NCBI GenBank assembly: GCA_009797885.1
Contig: WNKP01000001.1
Coordinates: forward strand, 947,716 to 1,011,715
Direction of reading: 5' to 3'
DNA length: 64,000 bases
From: Flavobacteriaceae bacterium GF1
GTDB lineage: Bacteria; Bacteroidota; Bacteroidia; Flavobacteriales; Flavobacteriaceae
Shown one piece after another: positions 45,209-54,490 of the stretch (within the stretch, counting starts at the first letter, position 1; the number at the start of each line of letters is the position of its first letter). Below the pieces are notes generated by a model. It was given only the letters and a program-made list of their open reading frames with translations, was not told where the DNA came from and did not search any database. Position numbers and translations under genes: made by a program.

Positions 45209-46048
45209 TTAAAGTGTAGGTCGGGCCACGATAATACCCGTGTTGCTTTTTACCTTTTTTAGATAGTCCACGAGCGGTTCCTTGGTAATGGTAACCGCTC
45301 CGGAGATGGAGGCATGCAGTAAGTGGATCCGATTATCGGGCATACGGATGGCAAATCCGGTATGCGTAACGTCCAAACCCTTAATGGAGGTGGCCAAGGC
45401 AATAATATCCCCATTTTCAAGTGTATCCTCTACATCTGCTATGTTTTCTTGAGGCAAAATGCATAACGATTCCTTGGCGAGGTCTTTTTCCACCTGTACC
45501 ATTTTTTCATAGTTGACATCGTCCGCCAAAAAAGGATAGAGTTCGCGATGTGTTCCCATAAAATTGATGGGTTTTTTCACTTCAACGCCCCCCAAATCGG
45601 CGGTAACATCCTGTACTAAACCCTTCTCGTTATTGTTTCGAATCCACTCCGTAAAATAATGTAAACGTGAGGGATACCCATCGAGAAAACCATCACGGTA
45701 CCGAATGGTCTTTAAATTATCGGTAAAAGTGCTAAAATCGCTGCGCCCTTTCTTTACAAGCAATGAAAAAGCAAGGACATTTTCCACAAAAGTGGTACAA
45801 TCCAATCCGCGTAAATTAATGACCAAGGATTCCGTTTCCCCAATTTCAAGCGTTTTTTCCACATAGGGAGTGCCTAGAAATGTTTTTCCAATGGCTACAA
45901 TTTGATCATTTCCGGTTTCCAGGTCCAATTGGTCGATTCCCTTCATTTTGGAGTGAAAAAGAAGGCTGTCTTCGGGTGTGCAGGTCATCTGCCCTTTGGT
46001 AGGCACCAAAACCAAAAGAAATAGTGCCAGAAATACTGTTTTTCCCAT
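45209..46048 (-). CDS. DUF1460 amidase-like protein (NlpC/P60 relative)
   Basis: About 279 residues with a signal peptide from the ATG at 46048 (MGKTVFLALFLLVLV). The DUF1460 family is related to cell-wall amidases: INLRGLDCTTFVENVLA contains the catalytic cysteine, and VTHTGFAIRMPDNRIHLLHAS a catalytic histidine. It likely acts on peptidoglycan fragments in the periplasm. The longer frame upstream overlaps the hemH promoter and is rejected. Confidence 0.88.
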   Translation of the reverse strand: MGKTVFLALFLLVLVPTKGQMTCTPEDSLLFHSKMKGIDQLDLETGNDQIVAIGKTFLGTPYVEKTLEIGETESLVINLRGLDCTTFVENVLAFSLLVKKGRSDFSTFTDNLKTIRYRDGFLDGYPSRLHYFTEWIRNNNEKGLVQDVTADLGGVEVKKPINFMGTHRELYPFLADDVNYEKMVQVEKDLAKESLCILPQENIADVEDTLENGDIIALATSIKGLDVTHTGFAIRMPDNRIHLLHASISGAVTITKEPLVDYLKKVKSNTGIIVARPTL

Positions 46049-46118
46049 AATATCAAAGTTATCTATTTTAACATAAAAAGTTGTTGTTGTGGCCAAGATG
46101 TTAAAGCTGTTCAAGTCG

Positions 46119-46126
46119 TATTTTTG
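46119..46126 (+). promoter_or_regulatory. -7 element of hemH
   Basis: TATTTTTG matches TAnnTTTG and stands 17 bases before the hemH ATG. No clear -33 element was seen. Confidence 0.45.
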
Positions 46127-46143
46127 CACTTCAAAAGATAGTT

Positions 46144-47178
46144 ATGCAAAAAGGAGTATTGTTGGTCAACCTCGGTTCCCCCGATAGCCCAACCCCTAAA
46201 GATGTCAAGCCCTATTTGGATGAATTTTTGATGGATGAGCGGGTCATTGATGTGAATCCCGTATTGCGCAATATCATCGTTCGGGGCATCATTTTGCAGA
46301 CCCGGCCCAAGCGTTCTGCAAAGGCCTATTCCAAAATTTGGTGGGAGGAAGGTTCTCCCTTGATCGTCCTGTCCAAAAGATTTCAGGAAAAGGTCCAACA
46401 ACATACCGAGCTTCCAGTGGCCCTGGGAATGCGTTATGGCAGTGGGTCCATTAAGGAAGGACTACAGGAACTGCACGATAAGGGGGTGGATGAGGTGCTT
46501 TTGGTGCCCCTATATCCGCATTATGCCATGTCCTCTTATGAAACGGTGGTGGTGAAAGCGCTGGAAGAACAGCAAAAGCACTTTCCCAACATGGACATCA
46601 CCACACTTCCGGCCTTTTACAAGAATGCGGATTATATCAAAGTACTTTGCAACAGTATAGCAGAAAGTCTTGAGGATTTTGAGTACGACCATATTTTGTT
46701 TTCGTATCATGGTGTCCCCGAGCGCCACATCCGAAAGTCCGATCCCACAAAATTCCACTGTAGGATCGATGGAAAGTGTTGTAAAGTGAATTCGGTGGCA
46801 CACCATACCTGTTATCGTCACCAGTGTTATGATACCACGGATTTGGTCGTTGAACAATTGGGTATAGATGCCGAAAAAACAAGTACATCTTTTCAGTCGC
46901 GTTTGGCTGGAGACCCATGGTTAAAGCCTTACACCGATTATGAATTTGAGCGCTTGGCCAAAGAGGGAAAAACTCGTTTGGCGGTAATAACCCCAGCTTT
47001 TGTTTCCGATTGTTTGGAAACCCTGGAAGAGATTGCCATGGAAGGTGAGGAAGAATTCAAGGAAGCGGGTGGAAAGGAATACATGCATATCCCATGCTTG
47101 AACGATCGGGACGATTGGGTGGCTTTGATGGCGGAATGGATCAAGGATTGGGAGACCAAGGCGGTACTTCCAGTGTAA
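46144..47178 (+). CDS. hemH: ferrochelatase
   Basis: Inserts ferrous iron into protoporphyrin IX. 344 residues with LLVNLGSPDSPTPKDVKPYL, the metal-site histidine H189 in FSYHGVPERH and the C-terminal FVSDCLETLEEI. A Cys-rich insert contains C206, C212, C213, C223 and C228, a pattern that in some bacterial ferrochelatases binds a [2Fe-2S] cluster. It is separate from the main hem run and divergent from DUF1460. Confidence 0.96.
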   Translation: MQKGVLLVNLGSPDSPTPKDVKPYLDEFLMDERVIDVNPVLRNIIVRGIILQTRPKRSAKAYSKIWWEEGSPLIVLSKRFQEKVQQHTELPVALGMRYGSGSIKEGLQELHDKGVDEVLLVPLYPHYAMSSYETVVVKALEEQQKHFPNMDITTLPAFYKNADYIKVLCNSIAESLEDFEYDHILFSYHGVPERHIRKSDPTKFHCRIDGKCCKVNSVAHHTCYRHQCYDTTDLVVEQLGIDAEKTSTSFQSRLAGDPWLKPYTDYEFERLAKEGKTRLAVITPAFVSDCLETLEEIAMEGEEEFKEAGGKEYMHIPCLNDRDDWVALMAEWIKDWETKAVLPV

Positions 47179-47255
47179 TGGATTGCGGGGGACGGAGGGA
47201 CGAAGCGATCCGTTTACCGTGAGCTAAAAAGTTTACTTCGTCACGCTGGCAATTT

Positions 47256-48647
47256 ATGGCAAAAGTATCATCGGAACAGTTGGGCACGGAGCCCATAGGA
47301 AGCTTGCTCATTAAACAGGCCGTTCCGGCATCGATCGGTATTCTGGTGATGTCCCTGAATGTGCTCATCGATTCCATATTTGTGGGTAACTGGATCGGTT
47401 CCATAGCCATTGCGGCCATCAATGTGGTATTGCCCGTATCCTTCTTTATAGGTGCATTGGGAATGGCCATCGGTATTGGGGGTTCCAGTATCATTTCAAG
47501 GGCATTGGGGGCAAATAACAGGGAAAAGGCACTGCATACCTTTGGAAATCAAATTGCCCTAACCCTTTTGGTTACCATTTCCATGGTCGTTTTGGGACTC
47601 TACTATGTAGATAGCCTAATTCCAGCCTTCGGCGGGAAAGGGGCCATTTTTGAACCTGCAAAGATTTACTACATCATTGTGCTTTATGGAGTTCCCCTTT
47701 TGGCGCTCTGTATGATGGGGAATACCGTTATCCGCGCAGAAGGGAAACCAAAGTTTGCCATGATTGCCATGATCATTCCTTCCGTGGGCAACTTGTTTTT
47801 GGATTACCTTTTTATTTACGTTTTCGATTGGGGCATGCACGGTGCCGCTTGGGCGACCACAGCGGGTTATGTGCTCTGTCTTTCCTATATCATTTACTTC
47901 TTCCTATCCAAGAATTCCGAGCTTAAACTACAGTTCAAACATTTTAAACTGAAGGGTATAATCCTTAGGGAGATTGGCTCTTTGGGAGGTGTTACCCTGG
48001 CTCGGCAAGCCGTCACCAGCGTTATTTACCTGCTCATGAACAATATTCTGTTTGGTTTGGGTGGTGAAGCATTGGTAGCGGTATATGCCATTATTGGCAG
48101 GATGTTGATGTTTGCGCTATTCCCGGTATTTGGGGTTACCCAGGGATTTTTGCCCATAGCAGGCTTCAACTATGGGGCATTTAAATACGATCGGGTGAAG
48201 GAGTCCATTTACACAGCCATAAAATATGCCGCGCTTATGGCTACCCTGGTTTTTATCGTCCTTATGGTTTTTCCGGCGGAGATTGCCGATTTGTTTTTAA
48301 GCAATCGTACCGATTTGCCCGAAAAGGAGTTATTGACCAATGCCTTTGTCCTGGAACACGCACCCCTGGCCATGCGATTGGTCTTTGCTGCAACACCGAT
48401 TATTGCCTTACAATTGATCGGGGCGGCGTATTTTCAGGCAGTGGGCAAGGCCGTTCCGGCGTTATTGCTTACGCTGACCCGACAAGGGTTCTTTTTTATA
48501 CCGCTCATTTTAATTTTACCCACTTTTCTATGGGAATTGGGGGTTTGGCTTTCCTTCCCCATCGCTGATGTTTTGGCTACCATAGTCACGGCGATTTATC
48601 TACGAAAGGAAATCAAGACCAACCTGGTGACCGAACCAAGTCGTTGA
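47256..48647 (+). CDS. MATE-family efflux transporter
   Basis: A 463-residue cytoplasmic-membrane antiporter with about 12 helices in two related halves. Family marks include PIGSLLIKQAVPASIGILVMSLNVLIDSIFVGNWIG at the start of the first half and GSLGGVTLARQAVTSVIYLLMNNI at the start of the second, with the typical MMGNTVIRAEGKPKFAM. It exports drugs or metabolites in exchange for sodium or protons; the substrate is unknown. It follows hemH after 77 bases that carry a degenerate REP-like sequence (GACGAAGC). Confidence 0.94.
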   Translation: MAKVSSEQLGTEPIGSLLIKQAVPASIGILVMSLNVLIDSIFVGNWIGSIAIAAINVVLPVSFFIGALGMAIGIGGSSIISRALGANNREKALHTFGNQIALTLLVTISMVVLGLYYVDSLIPAFGGKGAIFEPAKIYYIIVLYGVPLLALCMMGNTVIRAEGKPKFAMIAMIIPSVGNLFLDYLFIYVFDWGMHGAAWATTAGYVLCLSYIIYFFLSKNSELKLQFKHFKLKGIILREIGSLGGVTLARQAVTSVIYLLMNNILFGLGGEALVAVYAIIGRMLMFALFPVFGVTQGFLPIAGFNYGAFKYDRVKESIYTAIKYAALMATLVFIVLMVFPAEIADLFLSNRTDLPEKELLTNAFVLEHAPLAMRLVFAATPIIALQLIGAAYFQAVGKAVPALLLTLTRQGFFFIPLILILPTFLWELGVWLSFPIADVLATIVTAIYLRKEIKTNLVTEPSR

Positions 48648-48652
48648 TCATT

Positions 48653-49078
48653 CTATTCCATAGGGAGTTGTGTGGCCGCCTTGCTAATAATCTTCCATTT
48701 TCCCGACAGTTTTTTCAAAAGGAAAATATCCACAAAATGTAGGTTTCTGGATGGAATTTTGATTTCGGCCTTGGCGGAAGCGATGGTATTGGCAAAATCT
48801 ATGGTGAGGATCTTCCCTTCACGTCCATTGAATTCCCCTTTGGTTCGGTTTTCAAAAAGCGCGGCATATTCCTTTGGACTGAGCACCCAAATTTCCTGGT
48901 CCTTCTTGGAAAGGAAGAGGTCGGCATTTTCATAAAATGCGGCCTGAATCATTTCCGGGTCACTATAGGATGAACCCTTGATATAACTTAAAAGGGTTTC
49001 CTGAATTTCCTCCATTTCGGACTGCGCGGAACAAATCATTGAAAATGGAATCAGTAAAAGGGTGTACAGCTTTTTCAT
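48653..49078 (-). CDS. secreted NTF2/DUF4440-like protein
   Basis: 141 residues with a signal peptide from the ATG at 49078 (KKLYTLLLIPFSMICSAQ). The mature domain has the NTF2 fold: ETLLSYIKGSSYSDPEMIQAAFYENADLFLS, then strands TIDFANTIASAKAEIKIP and FVDIFLLKKLSGKWKIISKAAT. The longer upstream frame overlaps the sugar dehydrogenase gene. The function is unknown. Convergent with the MATE gene (5-base gap). Confidence 0.8.
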   Translation of the reverse strand: MKKLYTLLLIPFSMICSAQSEMEEIQETLLSYIKGSSYSDPEMIQAAFYENADLFLSKKDQEIWVLSPKEYAALFENRTKGEFNGREGKILTIDFANTIASAKAEIKIPSRNLHFVDIFLLKKLSGKWKIISKAATQLPME

Positions 49079-49088
49079 GTCAATGGAC

Positions 49089-50255
49089 TTATTTTGTAAT
49101 TGCTTTTGGTTTGATGCGAATAATTTGGCCGTCCTCACTATCGGTAAGGATATAGAGTTTGCGTCCAGGGCTTTGGGCGACTTTTCTGGAACGTACCCGA
49201 CTGTCCAAAAAGAGTTCTTCCGCACTTTTTAAGGTATCGCCCTCAATATGAAAACGCCATAAACTTCCCTGGGAAAGGCCGGGAACGAAGAGGTTGTTTT
49301 TCCATGCGGGAAACTCCTCGCCCGTATAAAAATGAAGTCCGGTAGGGGCGACGGTATGGTGCCAGAACCAAGTGGGATTGGTAAAGATCACACCTTCCAA
49401 TTTAGGGGGTTTGTAGTCCTGGCTCCGCAATCTTCCGGTGGTCACATTGGGCCAGCCGTAATTGGCCCCTGGCTGCAGTATATTGAGTTCATCTCCCTGA
49501 ATGGTACCGTGTTCGGTAAACCAAAGTCGGCCCGTTTCTGGTTGTACCGTTATGCCCTGTGTGTTACGTATCCCCAGGGCATAGATACTGGGGACGGCAT
49601 TGGGACCCAATTTGGGATTGTCCTGTGGAATACTGCCATCCAGATTGAACCGATGTATCTTCCCCCTTGGGTCGGTTACATCCTGGGCAATGGGCAAGGG
49701 GGGCTCGTCATGTTCCCAAAAAAGGCGTTCCCCCACGGTTAGGTACAATTTTTGGTCCGGTCCAATGGTCATTCCACCCCCATAATGGTAATTGATGTAG
49801 GTAAAGGGTTCGGCCACGAGGATAGGCTGGATATCCGTCAGGGAATCATTTTCCAATTGCGCCATGACAAACTTTGTGGTTTTACCTACCCCTCTTTTCT
49901 TTGCCGCATACGAAAAGTAGATTCTTCGATTGGTGGAAAAGTCAGGATGCAGTAAAACCTCATAGATTCCAGAGTTGTCCCCAATATGGATCGCACCGAT
50001 ACTATCGGTTAGATCGGTGGGAAAACCTTTGATGATTTTTTTGGTTTTGGAGCGGAGATCAATTTTTAGCAGGTTCCCATTTTTTTCGGTCACCAGGGCT
50101 TCGTCCTCAGAAAGAAAGGCCATGCTCCAAGGCCTGTTGAGCCCTTCAAACACCACTTCCTTAATAGGTACCACAGCAGTATGGTGTTGTATGGGTCGCT
50201 TTTTTTGATGACAACCCAATAGGGTCAGAAAGCCTAAAAACAAAAGGTATCGCAT
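49089..50255 (-). CDS. PQQ-dependent sugar dehydrogenase-like lipoprotein
   Basis: 388 residues, lipoprotein signal from the ATG at 50255 (LGFLTLLGC, then HQKKRP). A six-bladed propeller of the glucose/sorbosone dehydrogenase family is shown by YHYGGGMTIGPDQKLYLTVGE, DPRGKIHRFNLDGSIPQDNP, ALGIRNTQGI and GDELNILQPGANYGWPNVTTG. Such enzymes oxidise aldose sugars with PQQ in the periplasm; PQQ synthesis genes are not in the window. It lies 10 bases upstream of the NTF2-like gene on the same strand. Confidence 0.93.
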   Translation of the reverse strand: MRYLLFLGFLTLLGCHQKKRPIQHHTAVVPIKEVVFEGLNRPWSMAFLSEDEALVTEKNGNLLKIDLRSKTKKIIKGFPTDLTDSIGAIHIGDNSGIYEVLLHPDFSTNRRIYFSYAAKKRGVGKTTKFVMAQLENDSLTDIQPILVAEPFTYINYHYGGGMTIGPDQKLYLTVGERLFWEHDEPPLPIAQDVTDPRGKIHRFNLDGSIPQDNPKLGPNAVPSIYALGIRNTQGITVQPETGRLWFTEHGTIQGDELNILQPGANYGWPNVTTGRLRSQDYKPPKLEGVIFTNPTWFWHHTVAPTGLHFYTGEEFPAWKNNLFVPGLSQGSLWRFHIEGDTLKSAEELFLDSRVRSRKVAQSPGRKLYILTDSEDGQIIRIKPKAITK

Positions 50256-50330
50256 CGATTGATTTTTACGCAAAGGAGTACAAAAAACCACAATCAACCT
50301 TTAAGAATCATGATTCTTAAAACGATTGTT

Positions 50331-51344
50331 TTAATTGTTGGCCGCTTTTTTTCTAAACTGGGAAGGGGTAAGCCGGGTCTCCGCCTTAAAGGCGAGATTA
50401 AAGGAAGTAACATTGTTAAAACCGGAGTCGTAGGCAATGGAAGCAATCTTTTCATTTTTGAAAACCGGGGAAGCCAACAGGGTTTTTGCCTTTTCAATGC
50501 GATAGGAATTGACAAACTCCGAAAAATTCCTTCCGGTAGTTTCATTGATCAAGCGCGATAAGGTTTTGGGAGTGGTCCCAATGGCCAGTGCCACTTGGGA
50601 CAAAGTGATTTGTTGGTTAAGATAAATGGATTCATCCTGAAAAAGTCCTTCCAGGGATTCCATTAAGGCCGTTGAGACATTTTTGTTCAGCGGCTGCCCT
50701 TGATACTTTTCTAGTTGAAAACTGTGTTTTTTGAGGAGCAAAAACGAAAAAATATACACCAGGAACGTATAGCAGATGGCCCCACCAATATAAAAGGGAA
50801 TGAATCCCGACACGTTGCCGATATAGAATATCCAGATAATGGCCACCCCGATGACCAAATTCCGATACCAGGACAAAACCGTTTTCTGGGAATGGTTTTT
50901 TGACCGGAAACCGAGGAGAATGGCGAGAATAAGGTATACCAAAAGGTGGACAAAAACGGCATAATAGATGCCCAGGGAGAGCGTATCAAATCGGTTGGGG
51001 ATGGCAAAACAAAAAAGGCTAAAAAGAATGTACGGTATAAAATGGGGGAAGCTGTTTTTAACTGCTATTTTAGCTTGGAGTAGAACGGTCCTTCCATAGA
51101 GCCAAAGACTGGGTCCGACCAACAAAATACCGGCCAACCCCAAATTGCGCTGCCACGCTTCCAAATGGATATATTCATTAAGGATGGATTTCCCAATGCG
51201 TATGGTCAACCCCAAAATCAATAGCGCCAGAAATGCATGAGCCTTTTTATTTCCCTTTTTGAGGCTAAAAAGATAGCTGCATAAAAAAAGGGCCTGGGCA
51301 ATTCCAAGGCAACTCAATACCAGAATAATGGACGAACTATTCAT
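50331..51344 (-). CDS. membrane-bound AraC-family regulator
   Basis: 337 residues: about seven N-terminal membrane helices (1-210; for instance IVLSCLGIAQALFLCSYLF and FIPYILFSLFCFAIP), then a cytoplasmic AraC HTH domain with ITLSQVALAIGTTPKTLSRLINETTG and KIASIAYDSGFNNVTSFNLAFKAETRLTPSQFRK. This layout, common in Flavobacteriia, suggests sensing at the membrane. It is divergent from the lactonase gene, which may be a target. The ligand is unknown. Confidence 0.92.
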   Translation of the reverse strand: MNSSSIILVLSCLGIAQALFLCSYLFSLKKGNKKAHAFLALLILGLTIRIGKSILNEYIHLEAWQRNLGLAGILLVGPSLWLYGRTVLLQAKIAVKNSFPHFIPYILFSLFCFAIPNRFDTLSLGIYYAVFVHLLVYLILAILLGFRSKNHSQKTVLSWYRNLVIGVAIIWIFYIGNVSGFIPFYIGGAICYTFLVYIFSFLLLKKHSFQLEKYQGQPLNKNVSTALMESLEGLFQDESIYLNQQITLSQVALAIGTTPKTLSRLINETTGRNFSEFVNSYRIEKAKTLLASPVFKNEKIASIAYDSGFNNVTSFNLAFKAETRLTPSQFRKKAANN

Positions 51345-51383
51345 GATTTAAAGATAAAAATAGTACCGTAGCTACACATCAGT

Positions 51384-51391
51384 TATTTTTG
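51384..51391 (+). promoter_or_regulatory. -7 element of the lactonase gene
   Basis: TATTTTTG matches TAnnTTTG and lies 16 bases before the ATG at 51408. Confidence 0.4.
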
Positions 51392-51407
51392 GATAAACAA
51401 ACCAATT

Positions 51408-52502
51408 ATGTATCACAAAGTATCCTACCTTCTATTTGCAGTTTTTTTGCTCATGGGCTGTGCCAGGGAAATGCCTTTCCAAAACGAAACACTGTTCGTT
51501 GGAACTTATACCGACGGTTCAAGCGAAGGAATTTATACCTTACGGTTCAATCCCGATACGGGGCAGTTGGATTCCTTGCAACTAAAGGCCAAGTTGCCCA
51601 ATCCTTCCTTTTTGGCCATTTCTGGAGGCAAGGACCGGCTTTATGCGGTGCAGGAGACCGCTGATTTTGATAGTTTGGGCGGAGGGATTACCGCGTTTTC
51701 GATAAAGAATGGCCTTTTGGAAGAAGTGAACAGCAAAGGTTCCGGAGGGGCACATCCCTGCCATGTAGCGGTTTCCAAAGATGGGCAGTTGGCCGTTTCC
51801 AATTATACGGGAGGGAATCTGGCCATTTTTGATTTAAATGATAACGGAGGCTTGGGAGATCGTCAATTGATTGCCCATAAGACTTCGGACACTACAAACA
51901 CCGCTCATGTGCACAAGGCCCATTTTAATGAGGACGGACTATTTGTAGCCGATTTGGGATTGGATGCGGTAAAACGATACGGTAAACAACCCCATGGATG
52001 GATACCCGCACGGCAAGCTTCGCTTGAATTTCCAGATGGGGCCGGGCCAAGACATTTCACCTTTAGTACCGACAGGTCTTTTTTGTATGTGATCAATGAG
52101 CTCAACGCCACGATCACCACTTTTAAAAAGGTGGATAATAACGCCTATACGGCAATCCATACCGTGAATACCCTGGAAGAAGGCTATGAAGGTCCCATGG
52201 CCTGTGCGGATATCCATTTGTCGCCGGATGGAAGGTTTTTATACGGCTCCAATCGTGGGGAAAACACCTTGGTCATTTTTTCGGTAGATCCAAATTCTGG
52301 CAAATTGGCCTTGGTAGGTCGGGAATCCGTTCAGGGGGATTGGCCCCGCAATTTTACGCTGTCTCCGGATGGTAATTATGTTTTGGTGGCCAATCAAAGA
52401 AGCAACAATATCACTGTTTTTAAGCGAAACAGCGAACAAGGCACTTTGGAATATACCAGTCAGTTTGAATTAGGTGCGCCCGTTTGCTTGGTGTTTGAAT
52501 GA
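51408..52502 (+). CDS. lactonase-family protein (6-phosphogluconolactonase-like propeller), lipoprotein
   Basis: 364 residues with a lipoprotein signal (LLFAVFLLMGC). The seven-bladed lactonase fold (Pgl/YbhE type) is clear: ETLFVGTYTDGSSEGIYTLRFN at the start, GAHPCHVAVSKDGQLAVSNYTGGNLAIFDL, GAGPRHFTFSTD, PSPDGRF-like ADIHLSPDGRFLYGSNRGENTL and WPRNFTLSPDGNYVLVANQ. Because it is exported, it probably acts on an extracytoplasmic lactone and not in the pentose phosphate pathway. It is divergent from the membrane AraC regulator. Confidence 0.92.
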   Translation: MYHKVSYLLFAVFLLMGCAREMPFQNETLFVGTYTDGSSEGIYTLRFNPDTGQLDSLQLKAKLPNPSFLAISGGKDRLYAVQETADFDSLGGGITAFSIKNGLLEEVNSKGSGGAHPCHVAVSKDGQLAVSNYTGGNLAIFDLNDNGGLGDRQLIAHKTSDTTNTAHVHKAHFNEDGLFVADLGLDAVKRYGKQPHGWIPARQASLEFPDGAGPRHFTFSTDRSFLYVINELNATITTFKKVDNNAYTAIHTVNTLEEGYEGPMACADIHLSPDGRFLYGSNRGENTLVIFSVDPNSGKLALVGRESVQGDWPRNFTLSPDGNYVLVANQRSNNITVFKRNSEQGTLEYTSQFELGAPVCLVFE

Positions 52503-52521
52503 TTCAACATCCAAAAGGATA

Positions 52522-52591
52522 CTTCGTCACTTTGTTCCTTAGTATGACAAACACCGCTTTTTTGTCATGCTGAGCAAGGCGAAGCATCTCA
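52522..52591. repeat. REP-like inverted repeat
   Basis: ATGACAAA (52544-52551) pairs with TTTGTCAT (52561-52568), and the flanks CTTCG and CGAAG extend the structure. The TGTCATGCTGAGC...CGAAGCATCTC sequence is of a type common between genes in Bacteroidota. No gene is present between 52503 and 52670. Confidence 0.7.
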
Positions 52592-52670
52592 ACCTAACTG
52601 AATTTTTGAAATAATTGGGTTTATCCTACTCCGAATTCTTTGGATGGACCCAAAATAATGTTATGTAACA

Positions 52671-53111
52671 TTACTTCACTTTCGCCGAAGTATCCGCAAT
52701 AACCTTCCAATCGCCATCCATTTTTTTGACGACCAACATAAAAATACCGTTCGTATTGCCCACACTCCGTGTAAGATGGTATTCGCCCATGACATAATAA
52801 ATCCCCTCTGCAATAGGTGAAATGGCATTAAAGACAAAATCGAGGGTTCCAAAATGATCCTCGCTGGGATAACTCTTTTTGTAGCGCTGCAAGGTCGCTC
52901 GCCATCCTTTGATCACCCCACCACTACCATAAAACGTCAATTCATCGGACTTCCAATACCCTTCCATAAAGGCCTCAATATTGTAATTGTTCCAGGCCTC
53001 CTTTTGGGCATTCAACATCTTAATAATAGCGGCTTTATCTTGTTCCAATGACCGTTCTTGACCAAAAACCATCAAGGAAAAAAAGAACAATAGGTATATT
53101 GTGTTTTTCAT
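52671..53111 (-). CDS. secreted NTF2/SnoaL-like protein
   Basis: 146 residues with a signal peptide (NTIYLLFFFSLMVFGQ). The NTF2-like pattern is AIIKMLNAQKEAWNNYNIEAFMEGYWKSDELTFYGSGGVIKGW, then YYVMGEYHLTRSVGNTNGIFMLVVKKMDGDWKVIADTSA. It is similar in plan to DUF4440 proteins. The ATG at 53111 is used; one two codons upstream is equally possible. The function is unknown. Confidence 0.85.
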   Translation of the reverse strand: MKNTIYLLFFFSLMVFGQERSLEQDKAAIIKMLNAQKEAWNNYNIEAFMEGYWKSDELTFYGSGGVIKGWRATLQRYKKSYPSEDHFGTLDFVFNAISPIAEGIYYVMGEYHLTRSVGNTNGIFMLVVKKMDGDWKVIADTSAKVK

Positions 53112-53163
53112 TATCAAAAGGATAGGTGTGCCTTAAAAATAAGGAAAAGGGAAACACATGGGA

Positions 53164-54252
53164 CTACCTGCCCAAAAAAGCAATAAGCGCAATTACCAAC
53201 AGCACCCCCAGCACAGCGAAGAATATCTTCCAGGCACTATAAGGGCGCGTACCGGAAATACGGCCATTTTCGCCATTCACAAAGAAATTGTATTCCTTCC
53301 CGTTAAAGCGATAGGCACTGATGTAAACCGGTAATAAGATGTGTTTGAAGGTTTCTTCGGATAGTTTCACCTTCATGCTGGTAATGCGTTGGGTGTCCCC
53401 ACCAATATCCTGTCTACACCATCGTCTGGCAATGTCCTCAGCTTCGTTTTTGGCCGCCAGATGGCCTTGTTTTAAGGGAATGGTATATTTTTCAGTGACA
53501 AATCCCCGTAAAAAACTGCTGTTGAAAGGTTGTAATAGTTTTAAGTTCCAATGGGCTATTTTTGAAGGCACCCGCCCTTTGCGTTGCTTGGAAGCTTCCA
53601 CCAGGGTATCGTCCACAAAACCCGAAACCCGACCCGATGCCGGATACCAGCGTGTTTTTCGTACCCGTTGACGGACCATTTTTCCCTGGGAATTCCGTAC
53701 CCGTCTGGTTTCATAATAATACTCCCCACGTTGCCCGGAATAGGAAGCCTGCAATTGCGCATCAAAGGTCCAATAGGGTAAATAGAGGCCCTTGGTGAAT
53801 TGGGGGTCCAATGCCGCTTTTTTTAGTTTGTTGGGCGCAAACCAGAGACGTTTCACCCATTGTTGGAAGATTTGGTACGACTTTTTCCGGTCGATCTGAA
53901 AGGGAAGTACCGCACCGGGCAATATCCATTCCTCCTTAAACTGATCTTCCAACACCAAGGGCATGCTACAGTAGACACAGTGGAGTGATTTGTAGTTTTC
54001 CTCGATATGTTGCGTTGCACCACAGTTTTTACAGTGTAGCATGGATACTTCCTCACTGTGCTTTTGGCTTCCCATTTCCTGGAGATAGGGATAAAGTTCC
54101 AATTCCTTAAAACCATTTTCATCAATGGAAATGGTTTCCTGATGCCCACAGTATTCACAGCTGACGTTCTTGGTGCCGGGCTGGTACTTTAGCTCCGCCC
54201 CACAGTTGATACAGGGCTTTTTGAGTTCGGTTTGTTGGGTCTTTTGTTCCAC
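53164..54252 (-). CDS. TFIIB-type zinc-ribbon protein with C-terminal membrane helix
   Basis: 362 residues. Two zinc ribbons are at the N-terminus: CINCGAELKY ... CEYCGHQ and CKNCGATQHI ... CVYCSMPL. A central domain with LYLPYWTFDAQLQASYSGQRGEYYY follows, then a single hydrophobic segment at the end (IFFAVLGVLLVIALIAFLG). The family is found beside SPFH proteins, as here: an SPFH gene lies directly upstream on the same strand, separated by a repeat-filled gap. A role in membrane microdomain or stress function is inference only. Confidence 0.85.
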   Translation of the reverse strand: MEQKTQQTELKKPCINCGAELKYQPGTKNVSCEYCGHQETISIDENGFKELELYPYLQEMGSQKHSEEVSMLHCKNCGATQHIEENYKSLHCVYCSMPLVLEDQFKEEWILPGAVLPFQIDRKKSYQIFQQWVKRLWFAPNKLKKAALDPQFTKGLYLPYWTFDAQLQASYSGQRGEYYYETRRVRNSQGKMVRQRVRKTRWYPASGRVSGFVDDTLVEASKQRKGRVPSKIAHWNLKLLQPFNSSFLRGFVTEKYTIPLKQGHLAAKNEAEDIARRWCRQDIGGDTQRITSMKVKLSEETFKHILLPVYISAYRFNGKEYNFFVNGENGRISGTRPYSAWKIFFAVLGVLLVIALIAFLGR

Positions 54253-54272
54253 GAATATTTACTGATCTTAAA

Positions 54273-54430
54273 CTTTTTGGGCAGTATAGAAAACAAATCT
54301 GTTTAGAATTTCCGAAGCCTTGGAGGAAATTTAAGATTTGGTTTTTGGTTTAAAGCGAAGCTTTAAAATACCTCTCCAAAAAGTGTCCTTTCTTTGGTTC
54401 GTTTCTTTGGACAGGCAAAGAAATGAACAC
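54273..54430. repeat. dispersed repeat, copy 1
   Basis: Similar along its length to 61357-61519, including GAAATTTA, CCTCTCCAAAAAGTGTC and a hairpin TTTAAAGC - 3 nt - GCTTTAAA (54349-54367) whose loop differs (GAA here, TAA in the other copy). It lies in the 393-base gap between the zinc-ribbon and SPFH genes; no gene was seen there. Confidence 0.8.
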
Positions 54431-54490
54431 TAAATACTTTTATATTTTTCTTTTTTGCATCGACCAAAAAAGAAACAAAAAAGTCTAGGC

